Assembly (NCBI GenBank): GCA_017428525.1
Contig: JAFRQQ010000005.1
Coordinates: 1 to 40,406, forward strand
Source of the DNA: Clostridia bacterium
GTDB lineage: Bacteria > Bacillota > Clostridia > Oscillospirales > Acutalibacteraceae
DNA length: 40,406 bases
Direction of reading: 5' to 3'
Both the position numbers and the translations under genes were made by a program. Within the stretch, counting starts at the first letter, position 1. Each line of letters opens with the position of its first letter. This document shows positions 1-8,510 of this stretch, piece after piece. The notes beneath the pieces were generated by a model. The model worked only from the letters and a program-made list of their open reading frames with translations, was not told the DNA's origin and did not search any database.

Positions 1-408
1 CCACCAGCGTGTAGCTCTCAGCGGGCATGGTCTCAGGAATCGTTGCCGCTGCGCCGTTCTTCGTCCAGCCGGCGAAGGTGTAGCCGGTCTTGGTCGGGTT
101 CGCGGGCGCGGTGATCGCGGTGTCGTAATCCTGCGTGATCGGAGCGATCGTGCTGCCGCCGTCGGTATCGAAGGTGATCGTGTACTGGTTCACAGTCCAC
201 GTTGCCACCAGCGTGTAGCTCTCAGCGGGCATGGTCTCAGGAATCGTTGCCGCTGCGCCGTTCTTCGTCCAGCCGGCGAAGGTGTAGCCGGTCTTGGTCG
301 GGTTCGCGGGCGCGGTGATCGCGGTGTTGTAATCCTGCGTGATCGGGTTGATTGCGCTGCCGCCGTCGGTATCGAACGTGATCGTGTACTGGTTGACCGT
401 CCACTGTG
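1..408 (-). repeat. Near-identical tandem 204-bp InlB repeat units
   Basis: Bases 1-204 and 205-408 are the same 68-codon unit in tandem. The first 123 bases are identical between the copies, with a few differences afterwards. The other repeats in this protein are clearly diverged, so this pair is a recent duplication. The array may continue past the left edge. Confidence 0.95.
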
Positions 409-3400
409 CAGTCGTCGTGATGTCAGCATCCTGCATCGTGATCGGGAACGCCGGGCTCCAGCCCTGGAAGGTGTAGCCGACCTTCGCAGGATTCGTCGGG
501 GCGCTGATCACAGTGCCGTAATCAACGGTTCTGGTGTACGTGCCGTTCGCCTGCGCGGTGTAGCCCGTCGGAGCCGTCGCGTAGGTACCGTCGTCAAGCG
601 CAAGGGTCAGGGTGTGGGAATTGATGGTGTAAACAGCGATCAGGTAAAGGGTGTCGCCTTCGCCATCGTTATAAGCATCCATCTTGTGATCCGCCGGGAA
701 CGTGAAGGTCTCGCCGGTGTCCTCATTCTCCCAGTGATCGAAGGTATAGCCAACCTTGACCGGGTTCGAGGGCACGGTGTACTCTTCGTCGTAATCCGCA
801 ACGATATCCTCGATGGCAGTGCCGCCGTCGGTATTGAAGGTGATGGTGTAGGTCTTCGCAGTGTAAACTGCAGTCACGGTGATATCCGCTTCATCGACCG
901 TGCCGGGCAGCGCGGGAGTCCAATCGCTGAATTCATAACCAACGCGCGTGGGCTCCTCGTAAAGGACGCCGTTCAGGCCGGTATCCGACGGATTGTCGCC
1001 GTAATGATGCGTGAGCACATGGCTGGTCGTTTCATCTGCGAACTGACCTGCGCCGGCATTATAGGTGACGTTGTAAACATTCTGCGTCCAAAGCGCCTGG
1101 ATCTGGACGGCCTGCGCCGGCATCGTGGCGGGAAGCGAATCGGTATCCCAGCCGGTGAAGGTCCAGCCTGCGCGATGTGCGGGCTCGAGTTCGGAAACAG
1201 GCATGTCAGCAGCTGCTGTGCCGTAAGGAACGTCGAACTCTTCCACAACGGTCGCACCGTAGACGTACTGCAGTTTGAAGGTGTCAACACTCCACTTGGC
1301 CACATAGTCAATATCCGCCGCGGGAACGGTCGGGCCGGTCGTATTGAAGGTGACGAGGGTCTGGTTCGCGTCGCCCTTGACATACCAGCCGTCGAAGACG
1401 TAACCGGTCTTGCTCGGGGCAGTCGGCGCCGTGATCACAGAGCCGTAGTCTCTGTCAGCCAGCGTGAAGTATGCGGTGGTGTCGGTTGCTTCCTTGTAGA
1501 AGTTCACGTCATACTGATTGACGGTGAACACGGCGTTGACCGTTCTGTTTTCCGTGGGCATCGTGCCGGGCACTGCCGGGCTCCAGCTCTGGAAGGTGTA
1601 GCCGGTCTTGGTCGGATTCACAGGCGCCGTCACGGTCGCGCCGTGGCGATAGGTCTGCTCGGCGTAAGATGCGCCGTCCACAAGGTAAGTGAGGGTGAAG
1701 GTGTCGCGGTTGTAGTAAGCGTTCAGGACCAGCGGCGTGGACGCATCGGTCGGAATCGTGCCGCTGACGGTCGCCGTCGTCGGGGTGTAGTTCGCGATCG
1801 GCGCGAGCGTGTAGGTCACTTCGGAGCCGACGAGACCCTCGAGACCGGTCACTGAGCTGTCATACGTGTAGCCATCGTCATCCGCATTCTGCAGGTAGAT
1901 GTCCACGCTGTAAGGCAGGTTGTGCGCCTCCCAAACCGCATAGTAGGTGGCGGGCGTTTCGGTCGTCTGTGTGCCGAGATCCCAGGTGCCGGTGGTCGCG
2001 TTATTGGTGGTTGCCCAGCCAAGGAAACCGTAGCCTGCGCGCACCGGATCCGGATCAGGCACATTGATCGCCTGATTGAACGTGCTGTCTGCGGTCAGCG
2101 CAGTCGAGCCCGTGTAGTTCAGGTCGAAGGTGTTGGTGATGGTCTTCGGATTCAGATAACCCTTGAAGTTGACGTCTGCCGTGCCGACCACATAAGCGTT
2201 GCCGGTGTAGAGTGTCTCGGTGTTATCGGAATTCACGAGATACCAGCCGTCGAAGGTGTAGCCGACCTGCTCGGGCGCGGCTTCCATCGTATGGGCCTGG
2301 CCCATCGTCTTGGAATCGGTCGCGTACTGCAGCGACTGGCCTTCATAAACCAGCGTGTATACAATATTATACTCATGGAGCGCAAAGACCGCATAGTAGG
2401 TCTCAGCGATGTTGGTGGTCGGATCATTCTCATGGGAGACCGTGCCGAGCGCGGCGGTCGTGCCGTTCTCGGTGGTGGACCAGCCGAGGAAGTCATAGCC
2501 GTTCACATCCAGCGAGGATTCCAGCGAAGACGGAACCACGATCTGAGAATCGAAGGTGGTCACCTGGTTGTCAGCGCTCACGGACTGCGTAACAGGATCC
2601 TTCACCACGAAGTGGACGGTCACTTCTTTCGCGGTCCACTGCGCTTTGTAGGTTCTGTCGGCAGTCATCGTCGTGTCGCCGGGCACCCATCTGGAGGTCG
2701 CGGCGTTGCTGTACATCCAAAGATCGAAATCCTGGCCCTCCAGAGAGGTCTGCGTCAGCGTGTAACCGTAGCGGGTCGGGGATTCGCCCGGACCGCCGAT
2801 CATGTCGCCGGCGCGGCCGTTTTCGGTCTTGGTCGTGGAGGTATCGGCAAACTGACCGCCGTTCGCATCCCAGGTGATGGTCACGGGACGGCCGAGATAA
2901 TTGACGGTCAGGACCGTGGAACCATCCGGAGCGATGGTATCGGTGATCGGCAGAGTGTTCGCCGAACGGTCATAGGCATACAGACCCACCGTGCGGAACA
3001 GGCCGCTCTCCGTGTCTAATATATAATAGGTATTAGAAGCGGCGTGATAGTAGAGTGTCCAGGTGTTGCTGCCGGTGCCCTGCGTGGAGGTCGTGCACTC
3101 CGCTGCCGGGACAGGCAGAGTTTCAACGATCGAAACCGTTGCATCGGAATAACCCTGGAAGGTGCCCAGGTTGCCGTTGCCGCCGGAGCGCTGATAGCGA
3201 ACCGTCACATTCACGAGCGACGGCGTCCAGACTGCGTAGTAGTTCGCACCGTCCACGGGAACGGTCGGGCCGTTCGCGTCGAAGGTCACGGTGTTGCCGT
3301 TGCCGTCAACCCAGTGATCCAGCTCGTAACCGGTGCGGGTGGGTGCAGTCGGCGCAGCGATCACGGTCTCATAGCCCTGCTCGAAGGTCTGATAGACCGT

Positions 3401-6400
3401 CGGATCCGCAGCGACATCCAGCGTATCCCAGTAGAAGGTCACGGTGTAGTCGTTCGGGATCCAGTTCGCCTGGAAGGTCTTGCCGTTTGCTGCCTCGCTG
3501 GCGTAGTAACCGCCGACCCAGGTCGCGTCGCTCTGTGCATCCGTATTGACCCACGCGGAGGTCAGCGAGGTGTCATCCAGATGATAACCCACGCGGACGG
3601 GATCCGCCCAGCCGAGGATCTCAGTTTCCGCACGACCGGTGAAGGTCTTGGTGGCCGTCGTGTTGTCTGACCAGGTACCGCCGTTGGGATCTGCATAGAC
3701 GGTGGTGTCGACCGGCGTCGTTTCGTCGATCGTGATCAGCACGGTAGCGAGGTTGGTATTCGGCGTCACAACATTGTTGGTGGTGTTGTAAACCGGGGTA
3801 TTCGCCGCGGTGGCCGCACCGTAGAACATCGTGCCCATCATGTTCGTCTCGGTTCTTGACCACGCATCATCCATGTAAATCTTGCCGGTGCCGCTTGCCG
3901 TATCCTTGACGCGCAGCTGGAATTCGATCATCCAGGTGTCGTCTTCGGCTTTCACAGCAGTGGTGTAGCCGTTCAGGACGTCGGGGTCAAGCGTGACCAG
4001 GAAGGCATTGTAAGTGGCGGCATTGCAGCCGGTCGGCCAGTTGAAGACTGTGCCGTTGTTGTCGAAAGCGACGTTGTAGGTGTAGGCATTGCTGTCATCA
4101 ATGCCCACGCCGGTGATGTAATCGTTGGCGTCATTGACGATGATGCCGTCGTTGCTGACAAGCTCGAAGAAGCTCTTGTCATACATGAAGACGAATGCGG
4201 AGGAACCGATGTAGAAGTTGGTTCTTGTCTTCATGCGCACGGTGATGATGTCGCCGTGCTGCGCCGTATCGGTCTCGATATACTGGCCGCTGAGCTTCTC
4301 ATAGCCGTTGAGCTTGAGGAACGCGGAGTAGGCTTCCGGCACCCACTGCGCCGTCAGCACGTACTCATCGCCGTTCGCGCCGGTGAGATCGTCCGTGATC
4401 GGATAGGTCGCATTCGCGTCGATCGTGAAGGGCAGGCCTTCGGGCGTCTCCCAGTAATCGAAGCGGTAACCGAAGCGCTGCGGGTCGTTGTAGTCCGCAA
4501 TGTCTTCCGCGGCGATCGGATCACCCGCGTAGCCGATAAAGTCGGGCATCGAGGTGGTGTCATACTCGGTCGGACGCACGCCGACGTTCGTATTGAACAC
4601 GATCTTGACCTGGCGCGGATTCCACTTCGCATAGGCGACGAAACCGGTGTTGGAGTTCATCGTCTGCGGCCAGACAATCTGCTGCTGGAAGGTGCCGTTG
4701 TCAAGATACCAGCCGCCGAAGGTGTAACCGACCTTTGTGGGCGGCGTCGGGGCGTTGACGGAATCGCCGACGTTGTAAGTCACATCCGCGATCTGCGTGC
4801 CGCCGTTGCTCTCGAAGACGATCTTGCCGTTGACGTCTCTGTACTTCGCGTAGATCGTCATATCACTGTCGCCGAACTGGAAGGGGATCGGGAACGTGAT
4901 CGGCGTGGTCAGATCGGACTCGAAGTAACCGGTGAAGATGTAGCCGGACACCACAGGATCGTTCGCCGGGCGCTGGAAGTAAACCGTCTGGCTCGGGTTC
5001 GGCGTGACGGAACCGAAGTTCGTGTCAACGCCCGCGCCCGCGCTGGTCTTATCCAGGCTGATCTTGATCGGCGTGATCTCCCACTTACCGTAGATCGGCA
5101 CCGTCTGGGTGCTGGTCATGGTGTAGTAACCGTTGTTGTCCACAGCAAGCAGCTGCGTCAGGTCGCTGTCGGTATACCAGCCGGCGAAGGTGTAGTGCGC
5201 CTTGGTGCCGGGGTTGATCGTGGTGGTGGTGTAGTCAGACGGATTCGTGTAGATCTGATAGGTGCTGTTGAACGGGACCGCGATCGTCCGTCTGTCATCA
5301 TCATCGTCGTTGGTATAGGCGTAGAGCGAAATGCTCTTCGGATTGTAGTAGAAGGTGAAATCGGTGTCGCCCATGATCGTGCCGGTCTGCACCGTGTTGG
5401 TGGAAACGACGTCGTAACCTTCCACGCTCTTCAGGCAGTGCGCGGTGACATAGTCGCCGTGATAGACCGTGTAGGTCGTATCATTGGCCACCTGCTGGGT
5501 CGTACCGGTCTGATAATGGTGGACCGTGACGGTGTGGGTCGCCACGTAATCGGGCAGCGCACGGTAGGCGGTCGCCAGCGTGCTGATCGCACTGTCGATC
5601 TCGGTCTGGGTGGTGTCGGGCTTCTGCTCGATCTTCGCCGCCGCCTTGAAGGCCGCGATAAAGGTGTTGTAGAGCGCCATGTTGGTGGAGTTGCCCGCGT
5701 AGGTGTTCGCGTTCGGGAAGGCGCCCTTCGTGTAGCCGCCGGTCACGTTATAGGTTGTGTTGTTGTAGGCCTTTGCCTGACCTGCCGCGATGCTGGCCAG
5801 GAAGGATTTCAGCTGCGCCTTGTTGTAGACCTCGAATTCCACGGTCTGGAACCAGCCGCCCTTCAGCGTGCCGTTCGCCTGGAACTTGATACCGAAGGAC
5901 CACTTCGTGTGACCGGTGCTCGTCGGGCCGGTACCGGTGAACAGCAGGTTGAAGTACTGACCGGAGGTGTTCAGTCCCGACGTGCTGCCGCTCGCGGTGT
6001 AAGACCACTGCGAGCTGGAAGCTGCCGTGCCGGTGCCGGATTGCGGCTCCGTTTCGTTTGAGGTGTTGACGTAGGACTGATACGGATAGAAGCCGTTCAG
6101 CTGACCGCCGCCGAAGTTGGAAGCCTCACCGGTGAGGACCAGCAGGCGGAAGTTCATGTCGCGAAGACGGGAGCTGCTGACCGGCGCGCCCAGGTCGGTG
6201 TAGACGACCGCGCGCACACGGTTGCCGCTGACGTTGCCCATACGCCAGTTCGTCTTGGAACCGGTGATCAGACCGGTTTCCTTCTGCCACTTGACGGTGG
6301 AGGCCTGCGGATAAGTCGCCGCCACAGCGAAAGCTGCAGCAGTGTCGGCGAACGCATCCTCATTGCCGAGGCCGTTCAGCGCGCCGCCGCTGGTTGCCTG

Positions 6401-7180
6401 AGAGAACCAGTTGATGTAGCCTCGCGGCCAGTCGGCGCCTTCGTTGCTGCCGTTCTCGTTGAAACCGCCGTTGTAGACGTTCTTGCCGAGCACCTGGGTC
6501 ACCCACGACATGCGGTATTTGGTACCGATGGTCGGTAAATGGTGGTGGGACCAGTTGATACCGGAGCCGAGCAGGATGTATTCAACGTGGGTGAATGCAT
6601 ATGTCTCGTACTGCGTACCGTTGACCCTGTAGGTGATCGTGAAGGTGATGTCCGTGCCCGGCGCAACACCGTTGCCGGTGGAACCGGCGATCTGCCACAC
6701 CGCCTCATAGACGGTCTGGCCGCCCGTGGTGGTCGTGGTGGGGGTGCCGTAAGCTACGCAGGTCACGTTGTTGTCCGGCGTGATGGACGGCACAGCGGAC
6801 GGCGCAGCGCCGTACAGCTTGAACCGCACATAACCGTAATCCGGAGTTTCACCGTTTCTCGGAGCATTGTTGAGGTTGCTCGTCGTGCCGGTGAAGGCCG
6901 GGATACCGGACGGGGTTGCTTTGACCACCGTGTTGCCGAGGACGTAGGAGTTGTCGCCTGACGCCACACGGATCACGGGACTGGTGCCCGATGTGTCCGG
7001 ATAAAACACAGCCGGCGCTGTCGAGGAATACTCCAACTCACCGTGGGCATCCCCGGCAGTGTCACCCCAGTGCACATAGGACGGCGCAAGATACGCCGAG
7101 CTGAGCACTGAAGCCGGTGCGATCGACAGGACCATCGCAACAGCCAGAAGCAAGCTTACGATCTTCTTTGCTTTGCTCAA
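1..7180 (-). CDS. Giant secreted InlB-repeat surface protein, C-terminus beyond window
   Basis: Open from a TTG at 7180 to the window edge (2,393 codons, no stop), so the protein is partial at its C-terminus. TTG is chosen because GGAGGG lies 6 bases upstream and the only nearby ATG runs into a stop after five codons. Residues 1-33 form a signal peptide (MSKAKKIVSLLLAVAMVLS, then an Ala/Ser-rich cleavage region). Residues 35-440 are unrecognised. About 447-538 is a helical FIVAR-like stretch and 540-610 resembles a MucBP module. The rest is some two dozen 60-75-aa beta-repeats of the InlB/Flg_new type, each with a core like GYTFAGW followed by an aromatic-rich strand. A non-repeat beta-sandwich-like insert (3858-4275) has cohesin-like spacing. 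No sortase or SLH anchor is visible because the end is missing. Likely an adhesin or cell-surface scaffold; the ligand cannot be read from sequence. Confidence 0.9.
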   Translation of the reverse strand, partial: MSKAKKIVSLLLAVAMVLSIAPASVLSSAYLAPSYVHWGDTAGDAHGELEYSSTAPAVFYPDTSGTSPVIRVASGDNSYVLGNTVVKATPSGIPAFTGTTSNLNNAPRNGETPDYGYVRFKLYGAAPSAVPSITPDNNVTCVAYGTPTTTTTGGQTVYEAVWQIAGSTGNGVAPGTDITFTITYRVNGTQYETYAFTHVEYILLGSGINWSHHHLPTIGTKYRMSWVTQVLGKNVYNGGFNENGSNEGADWPRGYINWFSQATSGGALNGLGNEDAFADTAAAFAVAATYPQASTVKWQKETGLITGSKTNWRMGNVSGNRVRAVVYTDLGAPVSSSRLRDMNFRLLVLTGEASNFGGGQLNGFYPYQSYVNTSNETEPQSGTGTAASSSQWSYTASGSTSGLNTSGQYFNLLFTGTGPTSTGHTKWSFGIKFQANGTLKGGWFQTVEFEVYNKAQLKSFLASIAAGQAKAYNNTTYNVTGGYTKGAFPNANTYAGNSTNMALYNTFIAAFKAAAKIEQKPDTTQTEIDSAISTLATAYRALPDYVATHTVTVHHYQTGTTQQVANDTTYTVYHGDYVTAHCLKSVEGYDVVSTNTVQTGTIMGDTDFTFYYNPKSISLYAYTNDDDDDRRTIAVPFNSTYQIYTNPSDYTTTTINPGTKAHYTFAGWYTDSDLTQLLAVDNNGYYTMTSTQTVPIYGKWEITPIKISLDKTSAGAGVDTNFGSVTPNPSQTVYFQRPANDPVVSGYIFTGYFESDLTTPITFPIPFQFGDSDMTIYAKYRDVNGKIVFESNGGTQIADVTYNVGDSVNAPTPPTKVGYTFGGWYLDNGTFQQQIVWPQTMNSNTGFVAYAKWNPRQVKIVFNTNVGVRPTEYDTTSMPDFIGYAGDPIAAEDIADYNDPQRFGYRFDYWETPEGLPFTIDANATYPITDDLTGANGDEYVLTAQWVPEAYSAFLKLNGYEKLSGQYIETDTAQHGDIITVRMKTRTNFYIGSSAFVFMYDKSFFELVSNDGIIVNDANDYITGVGIDDSNAYTYNVAFDNNGTVFNWPTGCNAATYNAFLVTLDPDVLNGYTTAVKAEDDTWMIEFQLRVKDTASGTGKIYMDDAWSRTETNMMGTMFYGAATAANTPVYNTTNNVVTPNTNLATVLITIDETTPVDTTVYADPNGGTWSDNTTATKTFTGRAETEILGWADPVRVGYHLDDTSLTSAWVNTDAQSDATWVGGYYASEAANGKTFQANWIPNDYTVTFYWDTLDVAADPTVYQTFEQGYETVIAAPTAPTRTGYELDHWVDGNGNTVTFDANGPTVPVDGANYYAVWTPSLVNVTVRYQRSGGNGNLGTFQGYSDATVSIVETLPVPAAECTTSTQGTGSNTWTLYYHAASNTYYILDTESGLFRTVGLYAYDRSANTLPITDTIAPDGSTVLTVNYLGRPVTITWDANGGQFADTSTTKTENGRAGDMIGGPGESPTRYGYTLTQTSLEGQDFDLWMYSNAATSRWVPGDTTMTADRTYKAQWTAKEVTVHFVVKDPVTQSVSADNQVTTFDSQIVVPSSLESSLDVNGYDFLGWSTTENGTTAALGTVSHENDPTTNIAETYYAVFALHEYNIVYTLVYEGQSLQYATDSKTMGQAHTMEAAPEQVGYTFDGWYLVNSDNTETLYTGNAYVVGTADVNFKGYLNPKTITNTFDLNYTGSTALTADSTFNQAINVPDPDPVRAGYGFLGWATTNNATTGTWDLGTQTTETPATYYAVWEAHNLPYSVDIYLQNADDDGYTYDSSVTGLEGLVGSEVTYTLAPIANYTPTTATVSGTIPTDASTPLVLNAYYNRDTFTLTYLVDGASYAEQTYRHGATVTAPVNPTKTGYTFQSWSPAVPGTMPTENRTVNAVFTVNQYDVNFYKEATDTTAYFTLADRDYGSVITAPTAPSKTGYVFDGWYVKGDANQTLVTFNTTGPTVPAADIDYVAKWSVDTFKLQYVYGATVVEEFDVPYGTAAADMPVSELEPAHRAGWTFTGWDTDSLPATMPAQAVQIQALWTQNVYNVTYNAGAGQFADETTSHVLTHHYGDNPSDTGLNGVLYEEPTRVGYEFSDWTPALPGTVDEADITVTAVYTAKTYTITFNTDGGTAIEDIVADYDEEYTVPSNPVKVGYTFDHWENEDTGETFTFPADHKMDAYNDGEGDTLYLIAVYTINSHTLTLALDDGTYATAPTGYTAQANGTYTRTVDYGTVISAPTNPAKVGYTFQGWSPAFPITMQDADITTTAQWTVNQYTITFDTDGGSAINPITQDYNTAITAPANPTKTGYTFAGWTKNGAAATIPETMPAESYTLVATWTVNQYTITFDTDGGSTIAPITQDYDTAITAPANPTKTGYTFAGWTKNGAAATIPETMPAESYTLV

Positions 7181-7236
7181 TTAAATCCCTCCATAAAAAG
7201 ATTTCATGTGATAGATGGGCACTATTACACATTGTC

Positions 7237-7265
7237 ATTATAGCACCCCAGGTCACCCCTGTCAA
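7237..7265 (-). promoter_or_regulatory. Consensus sigma-A promoter of the InlB-repeat gene
   Basis: On the minus strand, TTGACA (7260-7265), a 17-base spacer and TATAAT (7237-7242) form a perfect vegetative promoter. Transcription should begin near 7230, giving a leader of about 50 bases before the TTG start. The sequence over the -35 box, AAAAATCGTTGACA, is also found at the promoter at 19743-19771. Confidence 0.9.
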
Positions 7266-7508
7266 CGATTTTTATTTTTATTTATTATTATATATATTAA
7301 AAAATTGGCCATAATTTTTGGCATGCCTGTCTTTCTTCACAAATTTTGCAAGCGAATTTTGGTGATTCTGCTACTGTAAAGGACGGAAACTTTACGAGTA
7401 TACCGCCAATCTGTGAACGAACTGTGAACAGACAGCCCCCGGTCGCCCGCCTGCCCGCGTCCCCCGCAAAAGGGGGTTGACAAAATTCAGTTCTCTGCCG
7501 GAATCGAG

Positions 7509-7644
7509 AGAAACGCAGTCGAAGATAACACGGGAATGCAGACGAATCTGACGCGGGAATGCAGACGAATCTGACGCAGGAATGCAGCCCCCGCGGACAC
7601 GGAAATGCAAACGAAGCTGACACAGGAATGCAGCCCCACGGACA
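7509..7644. repeat. Tandem array of a 23-bp repeat, about six units
   Basis: Units begin at 7531, 7554, 7577, 7600 and 7623, with a degenerate one at 7509. The core is GGAATGCAG followed by ACGAATCTGACG or CCCCCGCGGACA. The first two full units are identical, and the two 3' sub-types alternate afterwards. There are no spacers, so this is not a CRISPR array. It lies about 250 bases upstream of the promoter of the leftward giant gene. Confidence 0.85.
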
Positions 7645-8290
7645 CGAAAAATGTCCCCGGCGGAAGCCGTTGCCGCGACGCGGAACTACAGAAAACAGCG
7701 CTGCCACGGGAACTGTTACCGGCTGTCCTTGATGACGAAATTGCAGCCGAAGCAGACCCGTTTCCGGCTGACGCTAAACCGGAAACACAGCCGCCGAAGC
7801 CATTTTCAAGCTAAAACAGACACCCTTTTCGACCGCCCCGGATGCCGGAAAACACAGCCGAACCGGAAGCCGGAACCAACGCGACAGATGCGGGGAACCC
7901 CCTCGACATCAGAGGCAAGTATACCTCTGCCCCGGATATGGGAATCGCAGCCCGTCGCCGGACCACGGGAGAAAAAACCGCTCGTTCGGCGCTGCCCCGC
8001 ATGGACCGTCGTCCTGGTTTCGGGCATGGTGCAAGCCGTCCGTATTGCAGAAAAACGGCGGCGATCCTCCGCACAAAAGAGGGGCTTTTTCCGGCTGATC
8101 CGCGATAAAACCGATCTGCTTTTCTCCCCTGTTTTCGCCGTTCCGAGCCGCTGTTTCCGGCTATACTTCGACGGGTGATTTATGGCTTGTCGCCCTTTGG
8201 TTTTCATGCATATATTCATTATTTCGTCAAATGAATTGCAATGCTGTTCAACCCTTTGAATCTTGCACGCAGCGCCTGCATCCCAATAAA

Positions 8291-8326
8291 GAAGCAAGCT
8301 ATTCCTTGACAGAAAGGGCTTGCTTC
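8291..8326 (-). terminator. Hairpin, possible second terminator
   Basis: GAAGCAAGC pairs with GCTTGCTTC across an 18-base loop that has an inner CCTT/AAGG pairing. On the minus strand it is followed by TTTATT. It lies about 110 bases beyond the stronger terminator at 8438-8477 and could catch read-through. The U tract is weak, so the call is tentative. Confidence 0.45.
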
Positions 8327-8437
8327 GTTTGTTGCCTTCTCCGCATGTCTTTTCGGACGACGCTGAAGGCGCCTGTTTTGTTTTGTATATTTTTATGCAT
8401 ATGCAGTTTTTTTGCATTCACTGTTTTCCCCTGTTCA

Positions 8438-8477
8438 GAGAGAAAAGAAGACCGCGGAGGCTTTCGCCCCCGCGGTC
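8438..8477 (-). terminator. Rho-independent terminator of the 1,918-aa protein gene
   Basis: On the minus strand GACCGCGGGGGC, a GAAA loop and GCCTCCGCGGTC form a 12-bp stem capped by a stable tetraloop. TTCTTTTCTCTC follows. It starts 33 bases after the stop codon at 8511. Confidence 0.92.
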
Positions 8478-8510
8478 GGGAATTATGCGTTTTGTTCCAT
8501 CGGGAACAGA

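Larger units (their letters stand above)
7266..8437. other. Long non-coding gap between two giant surface genes
   Basis: About 1.2 kb without a convincing gene. It is AT-rich next to the promoter (7266-7320). A short dyad, GTAAAG/CTTTAC, lies near 7375-7396. A 23-bp tandem repeat array covers 7509-7644, and a hairpin lies at 8291-8326. Open frames on both strands here have Arg/Pro/Ser-rich translations, no ribosome site and no recognisable domain. Confidence 0.6.

Noticed and set aside
614..6061. Several plus-strand frames (614-1855, 1922-3019, 4256-6061)
   Set aside because: Shadows of the continuous minus-strand InlB-repeat gene that runs from 7180 to the window edge.
7509..7644. CRISPR array
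   Set aside because: The repeats are directly adjacent without unique spacers, and no cas gene is present.
7651..8417. Opposed frames of 175 and 203 codons in the long gap
   Set aside because: Arg-rich translations, no ribosome site, no recognisable domain, and the frames overlap the terminator-hairpin region or the repeat array.
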